Under the pieces are notes generated by a model. That model did no database searches. It was not told where the DNA came from and saw only the letters and a list, made by a program, of their open reading frames with translations. A DNA stretch of 64,000 bases, taken from Streptococcus mitis bv. 2 str. SK95 (GTDB taxonomy: Bacteria; Bacillota; Bacilli; Lactobacillales; Streptococcaceae). Positions within the stretch are counted from its first letter, which is position 1. Each line of letters begins with the position of its first letter. This document shows positions 1-9,268 of the stretch, in pieces. The DNA lies in assembly GCF_000222705.1 (NCBI RefSeq), contig NZ_AFUB01000066.1, positions 45,899 through 109,898 of the forward strand. The letters are read 5' to 3'. Made by a program: the position numbers and the translations under genes.

Positions 1-402
1 ACCAAACTTTCTTTCTTGCAAGACGGTCTCAAAGCCACGCTTAGATAGCTCTTGCTGGTAGTCTTCTTCTCCCACAAAAAAAGTCAGTTCTTGCTGGGCT
101 TCATCGTAGGAAATCTCCGATAACATCTGGTCCAACCACTCCTGCCAGCCCATAGGATAACGGGGAAGGTTGGTCTCATCCAGCTTGCAGACAGAGGTCA
201 ACTCGTCATCACGAAAAGCCTCTCGGATATAGCGAAATCTTTTTTGAAGAGTTAAGCCTATCTGCTCCCCTCGGTCTCCCTCATAGCCTGAAACGACTAC
301 CCAGACCTGATCACACTGGCGCTTCGCTCTCTGGATCAGGTCGATATGCCCTTGATGGAGAGGAGCAAAAGTCCCAAATACCACTGCTGTTTTCTTTTTC
401 AT
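1..402 (-). CDS. nadR: NadR-type NMN adenylyltransferase / ribosylnicotinamide kinase, N-terminal part (cut by window edge)
   Basis: The gene starts at an ATG at 402 and runs leftward off the window, so only the first 134 residues are visible. They begin MKKKTAVVFGTFAPLHQGH, the nucleotidyltransferase signature (GTFAPLHxGH) of the NMN adenylyltransferase domain that makes NAD from nicotinamide mononucleotide. The text through 'GYEGDRGEQ' and 'RFRYIREAF' fits the NadR family, whose C-terminal half (outside the window) carries a P-loop kinase that phosphorylates nicotinamide riboside. The streptococcal protein lacks the N-terminal HTH repressor domain found in enterobacterial NadR, since the catalytic motif starts at residue 8. 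It is transcribed alone from its own promoter, downstream of clpC on the same strand. Confidence 0.85.
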   Translation of the reverse strand, partial: MKKKTAVVFGTFAPLHQGHIDLIQRAKRQCDQVWVVVSGYEGDRGEQIGLTLQKRFRYIREAFRDDELTSVCKLDETNLPRYPMGWQEWLDQMLSEISYDEAQQELTFFVGEEDYQQELSKRGFETVLQERKFG

Positions 403-452
403 AAACGTTTACCTTTTTATAATTTTTGATATTTTTATTTTTCTATGTTTTT

Positions 453-480
453 ATTATATCTTATATTTTTATTTTGTCAA
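453..480 (-). promoter_or_regulatory. Promoter of nadR
   Basis: On the minus strand a perfect -35 box TTGACA (475-480) and a perfect -10 box TATAAT (453-458) are separated by 16 bases. Transcription would start near 446, giving a leader of about 44 bases to the nadR ATG. The surrounding 403-547 gap is very AT-rich and holds nothing else I can name. Confidence 0.7.
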
Positions 481-547
481 TACTTTTATATCATTTTTTA
501 TAAAAAAGTAGCAAAAAAGAATCAAGATTGCTCCTGACTCTCCATTT

Positions 548-2980
548 TTAAGCAATATCAAATTTCAATTGTCCGGCTTTGACACCGATTTTGAGGATTT
601 TGCCTGCCACCAAATCTCCCTTGAGAAGGAGTTCTGCTAGCTTGTCTTCCACTTCTGTTTGCAGGGTTCTGCGAAGTGGACGGGCTCCCATTTCTGGATT
701 GTAACCGTGACTAGCTAGCAACTTCAGGGCCGAAGCTTGCAGTTTCAAGTCGATGCCCTTCTCTGCTAGGCTAGCAATCAATGGTTTGACCATGATCTTG
801 ACAATTTCCTGCATATGTTCGCTATCCAAGCTATGGAAGACTACCTTTTCATCAATACGGTTGATAAACTCTGGTCGATAAGCTTTTTTCAACTCTTCAA
901 AGATTCGTTTTTCCATATTCTCCTGGTCAAAACGAATGTCCTTGACCCCAAAGCCGACAGTCTTGTCGTCACGAAGGGCTGTCGCACCAAGGTTTGACGT
1001 CATGATGATAATGGTATTTGAAAAATCCACCTTGCGTCCTTTGCTATCTGTCAAGACACCATCGTCCAAGACTTGCAAGAGAACATTAAAGATATCTGGG
1101 TGGGCCTTCTCTACCTCGTCAAAGAGAAGCACTGAGTATGGTTTGTTGCGAACCTTCTCCGTCAACTCCCCACCTTCTTCGTAGCCCACATAGCCCGGAG
1201 GGGCACCGTTGAGACGGCTAGCTGCAAATTTCTCCATATATTCACTCATATCAAAGCGGATAAGGGCTGATTCGTCATCAAAGAGAACTTCTGCCAGAGC
1301 CTTGGCCAATTCGGTCTTACCGACACCCGTTGGCCCTAGGAACATAAAGGAACCAATTGGACGCTTGTGACTGCGAATACCTGACTGATTGCGGCGAATC
1401 GCACGGCTAATACTTGAAACAGCTTGATCTTGGCCAATGACACGTTTGTGCAACTCCGCTTCCAAGTTCAGGTATTTCTTAGCATCTGTTTGCGTCAGCT
1501 TTTGGACTGGGATCCCTGACAAGCGGCTCAAGGTGGTTAAAATTTCAGATTCTGTCACCAAGTCTTTATAGACAGGCAATTCTTGTTCTTTTGCGATTAG
1601 CTGGCCTGCTTGTTTCCACTTGCCATCCATCAAGGCCTTGTCAGCTGGACTCAAGTCGGATTCGTCCATTCTCACATGCTTGGATTTGTTTTGCACAGTT
1701 GCTGCCGCCTCATCCAAGAGATCGATAGCAGAGTCTGGCAAGTGACGACTGGTCAAGTAACGATGGGCCATCTTAACAGCCGTTTCGACAGCTTCATCTG
1801 TGATTTGCACACGGTGGTGTTTCTCATAGGCAGCCTTCAAACCTTGCAAAATAGTCATGCTGTCAGCTAAACTTGGCTCTTCAATCGTCACTTTGGCAAA
1901 ACGACGAGAAAGGGCTGCATCTTTTTCGATGTGTTTTTGATATTCTTCCTGAGTGGTGGCACCAACCGTTCTCAAAGTTCCACGAGCCAAGGCTGGCTTC
2001 AAGATATTGGCCGCATCTAGAGTCGAGTCAATACCGCTCCCAGATCCCATGATGGTGTGGAGTTCATCGATAAAGAGGATTACCTTGCCGTCTTCCTCGA
2101 TATCCTTGATGATATTGTTCATGCGCTCTTCAAAATCTCCTCGGAAACGTGTCCCCGCAACAACATTCATCAAATCAAGCTCCAAAACGCGCATCTTGGC
2201 CATTTCCACAGGTACATCCCCACTAGCAATACGCTGGGCAAGGCCTAGGGCCAGAGCGGTTTTCCCAACACCCGCATCTCCAACCAAGACAGGATTGTTC
2301 TTGGTCTTTCGACTCAAAATCTGAATCATACGTGAGATTTCCTTGTCACGACCGATAACTGGCTCTAACTTGCCAGAGCGCGCTTGCTCCGTCAGGTCAT
2401 GCGTGTAGTCCTCTAGACCGCCACTTGGATTCTGAGGCATGCCCATCATATTGGCCATGGAATTTTGCTTGTCTGCTACCGTGCGATGGCGTTGGCGCAA
2501 AGCCTTAAGATCTTCTCTTGTCCAACCAGCACGTTCCTCTAAATTGCGACGAAGAGCAGCAATTCTGACCTGATCTTTCTGGTCTTCATAAGAGAAGCCT
2601 GCTCTCTCCAAGATGCGAGTTGCCAAGGCATTGCCATCATGCAAAATCGCATAGAGGACATGCTCTGTCCCTAGCACCTTAGCATGGACCACTGAAGCCA
2701 CATACTCTGCTTCTGCAAAGAGAACCTCCAAACGATGGGAAAAGGGCAATTCCGTAAAGGTTTCGTCTTGGCTATAGTCCGTTTCAGTCAGTTCTAAAGC
2801 AACCTCTTCTAAACGGTCCATCTCGTATGGGTAATCATTTAGAGTCGCACCTGCCACACTGTAACTGTGATTGGACATGGCAATCAATAAATGCCAAGAC
2901 TCTAGATAACGAGCTCCAAAATGGCCAGCAACCATGTAGGCACTCTCGATACATTCATTCAATGCTTTTGAATAGTTCAT
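548..2980 (-). CDS. clpC: ATP-dependent Clp protease ATP-binding subunit ClpC
   Basis: This 810-residue HSP100 AAA+ unfoldase would feed substrates to the ClpP peptidase in the cytoplasm for protein quality control and regulated proteolysis. Two Clp N-terminal repeats occupy about residues 1-150. The first AAA+ module has Walker A GDAGVGKT near residue 235 and Walker B 'VILFIDELH'. The second has GPTGVGKT near 545 and '[13 protein letters not shown]'. The pore loop '[13 protein letters not shown]' and a C-terminal D2-small domain ending near '[10 protein letters not shown]' are also present. The gene begins one base after the ctsR stop codon and so is its operon partner, expressed from the CtsR-controlled promoter. 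Length and domain order are normal for streptococcal ClpC. Confidence 0.95.
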   Translation of the reverse strand: MNYSKALNECIESAYMVAGHFGARYLESWHLLIAMSNHSYSVAGATLNDYPYEMDRLEEVALELTETDYSQDETFTELPFSHRLEVLFAEAEYVASVVHAKVLGTEHVLYAILHDGNALATRILERAGFSYEDQKDQVRIAALRRNLEERAGWTREDLKALRQRHRTVADKQNSMANMMGMPQNPSGGLEDYTHDLTEQARSGKLEPVIGRDKEISRMIQILSRKTKNNPVLVGDAGVGKTALALGLAQRIASGDVPVEMAKMRVLELDLMNVVAGTRFRGDFEERMNNIIKDIEEDGKVILFIDELHTIMGSGSGIDSTLDAANILKPALARGTLRTVGATTQEEYQKHIEKDAALSRRFAKVTIEEPSLADSMTILQGLKAAYEKHHRVQITDEAVETAVKMAHRYLTSRHLPDSAIDLLDEAAATVQNKSKHVRMDESDLSPADKALMDGKWKQAGQLIAKEQELPVYKDLVTESEILTTLSRLSGIPVQKLTQTDAKKYLNLEAELHKRVIGQDQAVSSISRAIRRNQSGIRSHKRPIGSFMFLGPTGVGKTELAKALAEVLFDDESALIRFDMSEYMEKFAASRLNGAPPGYVGYEEGGELTEKVRNKPYSVLLFDEVEKAHPDIFNVLLQVLDDGVLTDSKGRKVDFSNTIIIMTSNLGATALRDDKTVGFGVKDIRFDQENMEKRIFEELKKAYRPEFINRIDEKVVFHSLDSEHMQEIVKIMVKPLIASLAEKGIDLKLQASALKLLASHGYNPEMGARPLRRTLQTEVEDKLAELLLKGDLVAGKILKIGVKAGQLKFDIA

Positions 2981-2981
2981 C

Positions 2982-3440
2982 TTACTTCTCTTTTCTATCT
3001 ACCTCTTGTAATAGCTGTCGGAGCATATTGGCACGGACAACTGAGGATTCTTCCCCTAGGACACGATCTGTTGCTACTGAAGTCAGCAAGGTCATCTCCT
3101 GCTTGCTCATCAAGTCCTGCTCCACCAAAAGCTGGAGAATATCCTCATAAATCTCCTGACTAACTCGCTCACCAATCGAGTAAAGCAAATCACGGAGCAT
3201 CTCATGATGATTGGAAAACTCAATCCGTCCGATGCGAATGTAGCCTCCGCCACCACGCTTGCTCTCAACCAAGTATCCTCTGCTTTCAGTAAAACGTGTC
3301 TTGATGACATAGTTGATCTGACTAGGCACAACCTGAAAGGTATCCGCCAACTGACTCCGCTGCAATTCCACGATACCAGCTTGGTCTAAAATTGCCTTGA
3401 TATAGGCTTCGATATGATCTGATGTATTTTTAAATCTCAT
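2982..3440 (-). CDS. ctsR: Transcriptional repressor CtsR (class III heat-shock genes)
   Basis: The 152-residue protein is the CtsR repressor, which binds a direct heptad repeat near promoters of clp and other heat-shock genes and lets go on heating. An N-terminal helix-turn-helix ('RSQLADTFQVVPSQINYVI') is followed by the winged tetraglycine loop 'KRGGGGYIRI' around residues 62-71, which in this family acts as the intrinsic thermosensor. The C-terminal half is the dimerisation and McsB-interaction region. No mcsA or mcsB lies beside it, as is usual in streptococci. It is the first gene of the ctsR-clpC operon and has a CtsR box in its own promoter, which implies autorepression. Confidence 0.95.
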   Translation of the reverse strand: MRFKNTSDHIEAYIKAILDQAGIVELQRSQLADTFQVVPSQINYVIKTRFTESRGYLVESKRGGGGYIRIGRIEFSNHHEMLRDLLYSIGERVSQEIYEDILQLLVEQDLMSKQEMTLLTSVATDRVLGEESSVVRANMLRQLLQEVDRKEK

Positions 3441-3465
3441 AGTAAATCAAACTCCTTCTTTGAAC

Positions 3466-3511
3466 CTTGACTATCTTTGACTATTATACCGAAATTTTTG
3501 ATTTTTTTAAA
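3466..3511 (-). promoter_or_regulatory. ctsR-clpC promoter with CtsR operator
   Basis: On the minus strand a -35-like TTTAAA (3506-3511) lies 17 bases before a perfect TATAAT (3483-3488). Directly downstream, at 3466-3482, is AGTCAAAGATAGTCAAG, which matches the CtsR heptad repeat consensus (RGTCAAANANRGTCAAA) except at its last base. The operator covers the expected transcription start, so bound CtsR should block initiation. This is the only CtsR box I found in the window. Confidence 0.85.
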
Positions 3512-3512
3512 G

Positions 3513-3557
3513 AAAAAGGGAGCAAGTAAAGAATAATCTTCACCAACTCCCTATTTT
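3513..3557 (-). terminator. Rho-independent terminator of the thi transporter operon
   Basis: Read on the minus strand, GGGAG (3547-3551) pairs with CTCCC (3518-3522). A further imperfect inner stem (GGTGAAGA with TCTTTACT) extends the hairpin, and a T5 tract follows. It lies between the end of the transporter operon and the ctsR promoter. Confidence 0.8.
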
Positions 3558-3562
3558 TCTAC

Positions 3563-4288
3563 TTATCTAAGCCCAATTCTGCTAAGATTTGACGTTTGTA
3601 GGCAATTTTTTTGGACTTCCTTGTCCTCGTCTTCAGACCAATCTAGTTTAATTTCTGAAACAATCTGCCCAGGCCGATTTTTTAGGATGTAGATGCGGTC
3701 GCTAAGATTGAGGGCCTCTTCAATACTATGTGTGATGATCAAGGTCGTTAGTTGCAACTGTTTGTGAATCTCCAGATACCAAGCGTGGAGTTCCATCTTT
3801 GTCATCTCATCCAAAGCACTAAAGGCCTCATCCAAAAGAAAGAGCTTGTGCCCAAAAAGGTAGGTCCGGAGTAAGGCCACACGCTGTCGCATCCCACCGC
3901 TGAGCTCATGAGGATACTTGTTCCGTACCGCCGTTAGCTGGAAGGTCGCAAGAATTTCATCTGCTCGGGCAATGGCCTCCGCCTTATCCACCTTTTGAAT
4001 CAAGAGGGGCAAGATGATATTGCCAAGCACCGTCTTATGCTCCAAGAGTAGATCCTTTTGCAACATATAACTCACGCGCCCCTTAGGATTTTCCTCGCCA
4101 TCAAGGACAATTCGCCCCGACTGGACTTCTAAAATCCCAGCGATTAGGTTAAAGAGAGTGGTCTTTCCAACACCACTTGGACCTAGGATCGAAACCACTT
4201 CACCCGAAGTCACCTGCAGATTGATGTCCTCTAAAATCTTTTCATCGCCATAGGCATAGCTTACGTGTTCTAGTCTAATTTCTGTCAT
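3563..4288 (-). CDS. thiZ: ABC transporter ATP-binding protein, probable thiamine/precursor importer (C-terminal frameshift)
   Basis: This nitrate/taurine-type ABC ATPase powers the importer encoded by the next three genes. It has Walker A GPSGVGKT near residue 37, signature 'LSGGMRQRVALLR', Walker B 'KLFLLDEAFSALD' and the H-loop 'ITHSIEEAL'. The upstream TPP riboswitch points to uptake of thiamine or its hydroxymethylpyrimidine precursor, as for ThiXYZ. Its last 15 residues look scrambled. A run of seven A (plus-strand T, 3606-3612) appears one base too long; without the extra base the frame reads KIAYKRQILAELGLDK and stops at 3559-3561. That alternative resembles the pneumococcal orthologue from memory. 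The change falls after the nucleotide-binding domain, so activity may survive. Confidence 0.85.
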   Translation of the reverse strand: MTEIRLEHVSYAYGDEKILEDINLQVTSGEVVSILGPSGVGKTTLFNLIAGILEVQSGRIVLDGEENPKGRVSYMLQKDLLLEHKTVLGNIILPLLIQKVDKAEAIARADEILATFQLTAVRNKYPHELSGGMRQRVALLRTYLFGHKLFLLDEAFSALDEMTKMELHAWYLEIHKQLQLTTLIITHSIEEALNLSDRIYILKNRPGQIVSEIKLDWSEDEDKEVQKNCLQTSNLSRIGLR

Positions 4289-5295
4289 TATTTTACAAAT
4301 TCGTTAGTGAAGCCCTTGTCAGTCAAGTCTTCTTTGAGGATACCATGTTCTTTATCCCATTTGTAGAAGGCATTCCAGCGGTCAGCGTCAAATTGTCCCC
4401 ATTTTCCCTTGTCACTTGCGTATTCTTTTGACAAGTATTTTTGAGATTCGATGACAAAGTCACGTTTTTCCTTGAGTTCAGGTGCGTTCTTAATGAGGAT
4501 ATCGGCTGCTTCTTCTGGATGCTCCATAGCATATTGGTAGCCTTTTTTAATAGCTTGGATGACTTTGCGAGCTTCTTCTTTGTTGTCTTTGAGATAGTCG
4601 TTGTTTGCGATGATAACGGGTGAGTAGTAGTCAAACTCTTTGACATAGTCTTTCAAGTACATGAAGTTAGCGTCTACGCCCTGAGATTTGGCAAGGATAC
4701 CATCCCAACCGTAGTAGATCCAAGCAGTGTCAAAGACGCCATTGGCAATCGGTGTGATTGAGTTTGAGTCGTTGTTTGGTACTTTTTCGACCTTCTCAAA
4801 GTCTCCACCTTGTGATTCTACCAAGGTTTTCAACATAGCAAGTTCAGTGGGGTCATTCCAAGTACCGTATTTCTTACCAACCAAGTCCTTTGGACTGCTT
4901 ACATTGTCAGATTTACGAGAGATAATTCCTGATGTATTGTGCTCTACGATAGCGGCAACGGCAGTGATTCCTGCCCCTTTTTCCAATTTCTTAGCCATGT
5001 AGTCTTGGAAATACACTGCAAATGGTGCCTTACCATTGATAACCAAGTCAGAAGAACTTTCTTCTGGTGGCAATTTCAAGTCAACATCCACTCCAGCTTC
5101 TTTGAAATAACCTTTTTCCTTGGCAACATACAGCCCTGTGTGGTTGGTATTTGGGGTCCAGTCTAGGATAAAGTCAATTTTTTTGAGTTCTGCTTCTTTG
5201 TTATCCTTAGAAGCAGTTTCTTGGCCACAAGCCACAAGTACGACAGCTACAAAAGCCGTTACAAGCGTTAAAAACACTTTCCATGTTTTCTTCAT
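4288..5295 (-). CDS. thiY: ABC transporter substrate-binding lipoprotein, thiamine precursor (NMT1/THI5-like)
   Basis: The 335-residue protein begins with a lipoprotein signal peptide whose lipobox LVAC places the modified cysteine at about residue 23. It would sit on the outer face of the membrane and deliver ligand to the permease. The body has the NMT1/THI5-like fold marks: 'DFILDWTPNTNHTGLYVAKE' near residue 42 and 'GTWNDPTELAML' in the middle. This family binds hydroxymethylpyrimidine or its formylated amino precursor in bacteria. The stop codon overlaps the start of the ATPase gene (shared base at 4288), which supports translational coupling. The exact ligand is inferred from the family and the riboswitch. 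Confidence 0.88.
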   Translation of the reverse strand: MKKTWKVFLTLVTAFVAVVLVACGQETASKDNKEAELKKIDFILDWTPNTNHTGLYVAKEKGYFKEAGVDVDLKLPPEESSSDLVINGKAPFAVYFQDYMAKKLEKGAGITAVAAIVEHNTSGIISRKSDNVSSPKDLVGKKYGTWNDPTELAMLKTLVESQGGDFEKVEKVPNNDSNSITPIANGVFDTAWIYYGWDGILAKSQGVDANFMYLKDYVKEFDYYSPVIIANNDYLKDNKEEARKVIQAIKKGYQYAMEHPEEAADILIKNAPELKEKRDFVIESQKYLSKEYASDKGKWGQFDADRWNAFYKWDKEHGILKEDLTDKGFTNEFVK

Positions 5296-5331
5296 TTTGA
5301 TTTCCTCTTTTCTTTTTCTAAAACGCTCTAT

Positions 5332-6090
5332 TTAAGTACGTTTCCATTTAATCACATATTTTTCACTAATATCGACCAATTTCATACCCAAAAGGCTGAT
5401 AATCGACACCAAAATAATAATGGCGAACATAGTATCATACTGAAACAGTTTCTTGGACTGAATCATGTAAACACCTAGTCCTTCAAAACCTCCCAACCAC
5501 TCAGACACCACGGTTGTGATAAAGGCGTAGGAGACACTGACTCTCAGGCCTGCATAAAAGTAAGGCAGGCTGACCGGGATTTTAAAATGCCACAGGATTT
5601 GCCAAGGGTTTGCACGCATCAGACTAAACAAGGTCAGCATATCCTTGTCACAATGCCTAAAACCGTCCAAAATGCTGACGATGATAGGGAAGGTTGTCGT
5701 CAAGATAATCAAGACAATCTTGGGCAAGATTCCATAGCCTAGCCACAAGACCAGAATAGGGGCTATGGCAATGGTCGGAATGGTCTGGATAACCACCATC
5801 ATGGGATAGATAAGATCATTGAGCCAAGTCAGGCTATCCATGAGCACGGCCATGATACAAGCAATCAAGACTCCTAAAACTAGCCCTAGTAAAGCTACTC
5901 TCAAGGTTGCCCAGCTATGATACCAGAGAAATTCTCGATCACGGACAAAGGACTGGAGAATCTCAAGAGGAGTTGGCAGGATAAACTTGGGTAAAAGTTT
6001 GAATATTCCCGCTAACTGCCAGACCGACAAGACTCCGAGAAATCCCAAAAGACTAATCTGTCGTCTCATCATACTTTTCAAGTTTCTCAT
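5332..6090 (-). CDS. thiX: ABC transporter permease of the thiamine/precursor importer
   Basis: This 252-residue membrane protein has about six hydrophobic helices and the BPD_transp_1 EAA-type loop 'LMRANPWQILWHFKIPVSLPYFYAGLRV', which contacts the ATPase. It resembles SsuC/ThiX permeases. It overlaps the end of the upstream thiamine-binding gene by 38 bases if the first ATG is used. Internal ATGs at residues 7 and 8 (6072 and 6069) would shorten the overlap, and I cannot decide between them from the ribosome binding site alone. It lies 36 bases upstream of the substrate-binding gene in the same operon. Confidence 0.88.
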   Translation of the reverse strand: MRNLKSMMRRQISLLGFLGVLSVWQLAGIFKLLPKFILPTPLEILQSFVRDREFLWYHSWATLRVALLGLVLGVLIACIMAVLMDSLTWLNDLIYPMMVVIQTIPTIAIAPILVLWLGYGILPKIVLIILTTTFPIIVSILDGFRHCDKDMLTLFSLMRANPWQILWHFKIPVSLPYFYAGLRVSVSYAFITTVVSEWLGGFEGLGVYMIQSKKLFQYDTMFAIIILVSIISLLGMKLVDISEKYVIKWKRT

Positions 6091-6343
6091 CGATGCTTAA
6101 AATCTCTCCTACATTTATTTTGACATTGGCAAAGACATTATCTGCCTCCTGCCCGGCCACTTCAAGCGCTTCTTTGAGAATGCGCATAAGCTCATCAAAC
6201 TCTCCTTCCAAGACCGTTTCAAAGGGTGTCACCACCATGGTCACGGACTGAGCTTGCAGATAAGCAATCACTTGATCGATAATAGCGATTCGATCAATCC
6301 CCTGTGATAGGGGCAAGACTTGCAAGGCAATGCTTGCTTTCAT
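6053..6343 (-). CDS. Thiamine-binding family protein (YqgV/MTH1187, YkoF-like)
   Basis: This small 96-residue protein belongs to the Thiamine_BP family (MTH1187/YqgV, one half of a YkoF-type domain). The start 'MKASIALQVLPL' and the central 'TPFETVLEGEFDELM' match the family pattern. In the family such proteins form ferredoxin-like oligomers, and YkoF binds thiamine. It is the first gene behind the TPP riboswitch and overlaps the permease gene, so it belongs to the import operon. It may buffer or sense the imported pyrimidine or thiamine; that role is inferred and not shown by the sequence. Confidence 0.8.
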   Translation of the reverse strand: MKASIALQVLPLSQGIDRIAIIDQVIAYLQAQSVTMVVTPFETVLEGEFDELMRILKEALEVAGQEADNVFANVKINVGEILSIDEKLEKYDETTD

Positions 6344-6426
6344 AAAAACCTCCTCTTCTCAGGTTTCCTTTTGACAAAAAGAAAAACCTTTACCATATAT
6401 ACGGAAAAGGTGCAGAATTCGACTAA

Positions 6427-6511
<85 letters not shown>

Positions 6512-6524
6512 CTTATATGGACAT

Positions 6525-6553
6525 ATGATAACGCAAAAGCAAGGATAAGTCAA
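6525..6553 (-). promoter_or_regulatory. Promoter of the TPP-riboswitch thiamine operon
   Basis: On the minus strand TTGACT (6548-6553) and TATCAT (6525-6530) are 17 bases apart. Transcription would begin near 6518, just before the first base of the aptamer. It lies between the polA stop and the riboswitch. Confidence 0.75.
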
Positions 6554-6622
6554 GGAAACTGCTTACAGAAAATCTTGAAAAAGAGTTTGAAGACAAATGC
6601 TTCAAACTCTATCATATCTTTC

Positions 6623-9256
6623 TTATTTAGCCTCGTACCAAGTTGCTCCTTCATTCTCATCAGCGATGAGGGGAACACTGAGCTGGATGGCTTCTTCCAT
6701 GGTTTGTTTCACTAGTACTTTGACAGCTGCTAGTTCTGATTTCGGAACTTCAAGGACGATTTCATCATGCACTTGCAAGAGCATCTTGGTCTGATAACCA
6801 CCCTCAACTAGAGCTTTGTCTAGCTGGATCATGGCAATCTTGAGAATATCTGCTGCCGAACCCTGAATAGGGGAGTTGATAGCTGTCCGCTCCGCAAAAC
6901 CACGAATATTGAAATTTCGTGAATTGATATCTGGCAACTCACGACGACGCTTGAAGAGAGTCTCTACATAGCCCTTATCACGCGCTTCACGCACCACCTC
7001 ATCCATGTAGTTTTTAATACCTGGGAAGCGTTCAAAGTAAGTGTCAATGTAGGTTTTAGCCTCCTTACGGCTGATACCAAGATTGTTTGCCAAACCAAAG
7101 TCTGAAATCCCGTAAACCACTCCGAAGTTAACCGCCTTGGCATTGCGACGGTCGTTTGGAGTCACATCCTCTGGACGTTCAATTCCAAAGACCCGCATGG
7201 CCGTTGAAGTATGGATGTCAGCTCCTTCTTGGAAAGCCTTGATTAAGTGCTCATCCTTAGAGATATGCGCCAAAACGCGCAACTCAATCTGTGAATAGTC
7301 CGAACTGAGTAGTACACTATCCTCCCACTCTGGCACAAAAGCCTTACGAATGAGGCGGCCTTGTTCCAAACGAACAGGAATATTTTGCAAGTTTGGATCC
7401 ACACTAGACAGACGCCCTGTCTGAGTCAAATCCTGCACATAGCGTGTGTGAATCTTGCCATCATCTAAAATCCAGTCCTGCAAGCCAACCACGTAAGTCG
7501 ATTGAATCTTCGCAATCTGACGGTAATCGAGAATTTTCTTAACAATTGGCGCAATAGGAGCCAGACGCTCTAGCACATCCACGGCTGTCGAGTAACCTGT
7601 CTTGGTTTTCTTAGTATATTCTAGAGGAAGACCAAGCTTTTCAAAGAGCAGCACGCCCAACTGCTTAGGCGAGTTAATATTAAACTCCTCACCAGCTAGC
7701 TCATAAATCTCTTGAGTCAGTTTTTCAATGACGACCTCATTTTCAGCCTGCATCTCAAGCAGGGTTTCTTTTTTGACCTTGATTCCAGCGATTTCCATCT
7801 TGGCAAGGACAAAAGCCAGAGGTTGCTCCATGTCATAGAGGAGATCTAACTGCCCATGTTCACTGAGTTTTTCAAGTAAAACAGGCTCAGTCTCAACCAA
7901 TACAGCAACCTTGCGAGCCAAGTGCTCCAAGAATTTCTCTCTCTCAGGGATAGCTTTCTTAACACCCTTACCGTAGAACGTCTCATCATCGACCAAATAA
8001 GTCTGGCCGTAGAGATTCGCAATGGTTGAGATTTCATTATTCTCGACAGTAGAGAGGAGGTATTTGGCCAAACGACTGTCAAAAGCAGGGGCCTGGAGAT
8101 TCAAGCCCAAGCGATTTAAAAGAACCTTAGCTTTCTTAAAGTCATACACTTTCAGAGGTGTTTTTTCTAGAAATTCCTTGAGAATCGGCTCCTGCAAGAG
8201 CTCAAGTTTATCTGTAGCGTAGAGTTTATCCCCACAAGACCATGCAAAACCAACCAAATCATCTGTATGGTAGTTCTCGCCAAAGAGTTCAAAGTGGAAG
8301 ATAGAATCCGCACTCAGCATGTCTTGACTGACTTGGTCAACGATAGTGAAATCCAAGCTCTCAGGCGCATCCTTCGACGAAACATTTAGAGCTTGTTTGA
8401 GCTGTTTGAAACCCATCTCATCGTAGAATTTCCCGAGATTTTCCACATCTGGGCCATTATAGACCAAATCATCAAGGCCAATCTCAATCGGTGCCTGAGT
8501 CTCAATGGTCGCCAAGGTTTTAGACAGGAAGGCTTGTTCCTTGTCATTGATGAGATTTTCCTTCATCTTAGAAGCCTTCATCCCATCAATATTTTCATAA
8601 ATACCCTCAAGCGAACCATACTCCAGCAAGAGCTTGATACCCGTCTTTTCACCGATTTTCGTGACACCAGGGATATTATCAGACTTATCACCCATAAGAG
8701 CCTTAAGATCAATGAACTGAGCTGGTGTGAGGCCCATTTTTTCCATAAGGTAATCTGGTGTAAAGGCCTCAAACTCAGCCACACCTTTCTTGGAAATCTC
8801 GACCACCGTACGCTCATCCGTCAACTGGATCAAATCCTTATCTCCGCTAACGATTGTCACATCAAAAGAATCCTTCTCAGCCAAGCGACCTAGGGTCCCG
8901 ATGATATCATCCGCTTCATACTGGGCCAACTCATAATGGCGAATCCCAAGATGGTCTAACAACTCACGAATGAAGGGAAATTGCTCACGAAACTCATCTG
9001 GAGTTTTAGCACGGCCACCCTTGTAGTCTGCATACATCTCTGTTCGAAAAGTCGTCTTACCTGCATCAAAAGCTACCAAAACATGACTGGGCTCAACCCG
9101 CTCTAAGACATGATTCAACATGAGTTGAAAGCCGTAAATTGCATTGGTATGAAGGCCATTAGCATTTTTAAAACGATCCAACTGCTGATAGAGCGCAAAA
9201 AAAGCTCGAAAAGCAACTGAAGATCCATCAATTAATAATAATTTTTTCTTGTCCAT
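6623..9256 (-). CDS. polA: DNA polymerase I
   Basis: The protein (877 residues from the chosen start) is family A DNA polymerase I, which fills repair gaps and removes Okazaki primers. The N-terminal 5' nuclease domain has 'LLIDGSSVAFRAFFAL' and 'SGDKDLIQL'. The middle exonuclease-like domain lacks recognisable proofreading acidic motifs, as is known for pneumococcal Pol I. The polymerase domain has motif A 'DYSQIELRVLAH', motif B 'RRNAKAVNFGVVYG' and motif C 'VHDEIVLE'. I chose the ATG at 9256 (MDKKKLLL). An upstream in-frame ATG at 9292 adds 12 residues unlike the family and would lie upstream of the -10 box. No Shine-Dalgarno precedes 9256, so the mRNA may be leaderless. Confidence 0.95.
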   Translation of the reverse strand: MDKKKLLLIDGSSVAFRAFFALYQQLDRFKNANGLHTNAIYGFQLMLNHVLERVEPSHVLVAFDAGKTTFRTEMYADYKGGRAKTPDEFREQFPFIRELLDHLGIRHYELAQYEADDIIGTLGRLAEKDSFDVTIVSGDKDLIQLTDERTVVEISKKGVAEFEAFTPDYLMEKMGLTPAQFIDLKALMGDKSDNIPGVTKIGEKTGIKLLLEYGSLEGIYENIDGMKASKMKENLINDKEQAFLSKTLATIETQAPIEIGLDDLVYNGPDVENLGKFYDEMGFKQLKQALNVSSKDAPESLDFTIVDQVSQDMLSADSIFHFELFGENYHTDDLVGFAWSCGDKLYATDKLELLQEPILKEFLEKTPLKVYDFKKAKVLLNRLGLNLQAPAFDSRLAKYLLSTVENNEISTIANLYGQTYLVDDETFYGKGVKKAIPEREKFLEHLARKVAVLVETEPVLLEKLSEHGQLDLLYDMEQPLAFVLAKMEIAGIKVKKETLLEMQAENEVVIEKLTQEIYELAGEEFNINSPKQLGVLLFEKLGLPLEYTKKTKTGYSTAVDVLERLAPIAPIVKKILDYRQIAKIQSTYVVGLQDWILDDGKIHTRYVQDLTQTGRLSSVDPNLQNIPVRLEQGRLIRKAFVPEWEDSVLLSSDYSQIELRVLAHISKDEHLIKAFQEGADIHTSTAMRVFGIERPEDVTPNDRRNAKAVNFGVVYGISDFGLANNLGISRKEAKTYIDTYFERFPGIKNYMDEVVREARDKGYVETLFKRRRELPDINSRNFNIRGFAERTAINSPIQGSAADILKIAMIQLDKALVEGGYQTKMLLQVHDEIVLEVPKSELAAVKVLVKQTMEEAIQLSVPLIADENEGATWYEAK

Positions 9257-9262
9257 ACACCC

Positions 9263-9268
9263 ATTATA
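9263..9268 (-). promoter_or_regulatory. Probable -10 box of polA
   Basis: A perfect TATAAT on the minus strand ends six bases before the polA ATG, so transcription would start at or next to the start codon. No convincing -35 box or TGn extension is visible. An inverted repeat TACCAT/ATGGTA (9287-9314) followed by T5 lies just upstream and could terminate cbpD transcription. Confidence 0.5.

Noticed and set aside
815-1184. Open frames antisense to clpC
   Set aside because: They are shadows of a strongly conserved coding frame, without ribosome sites or promoters.
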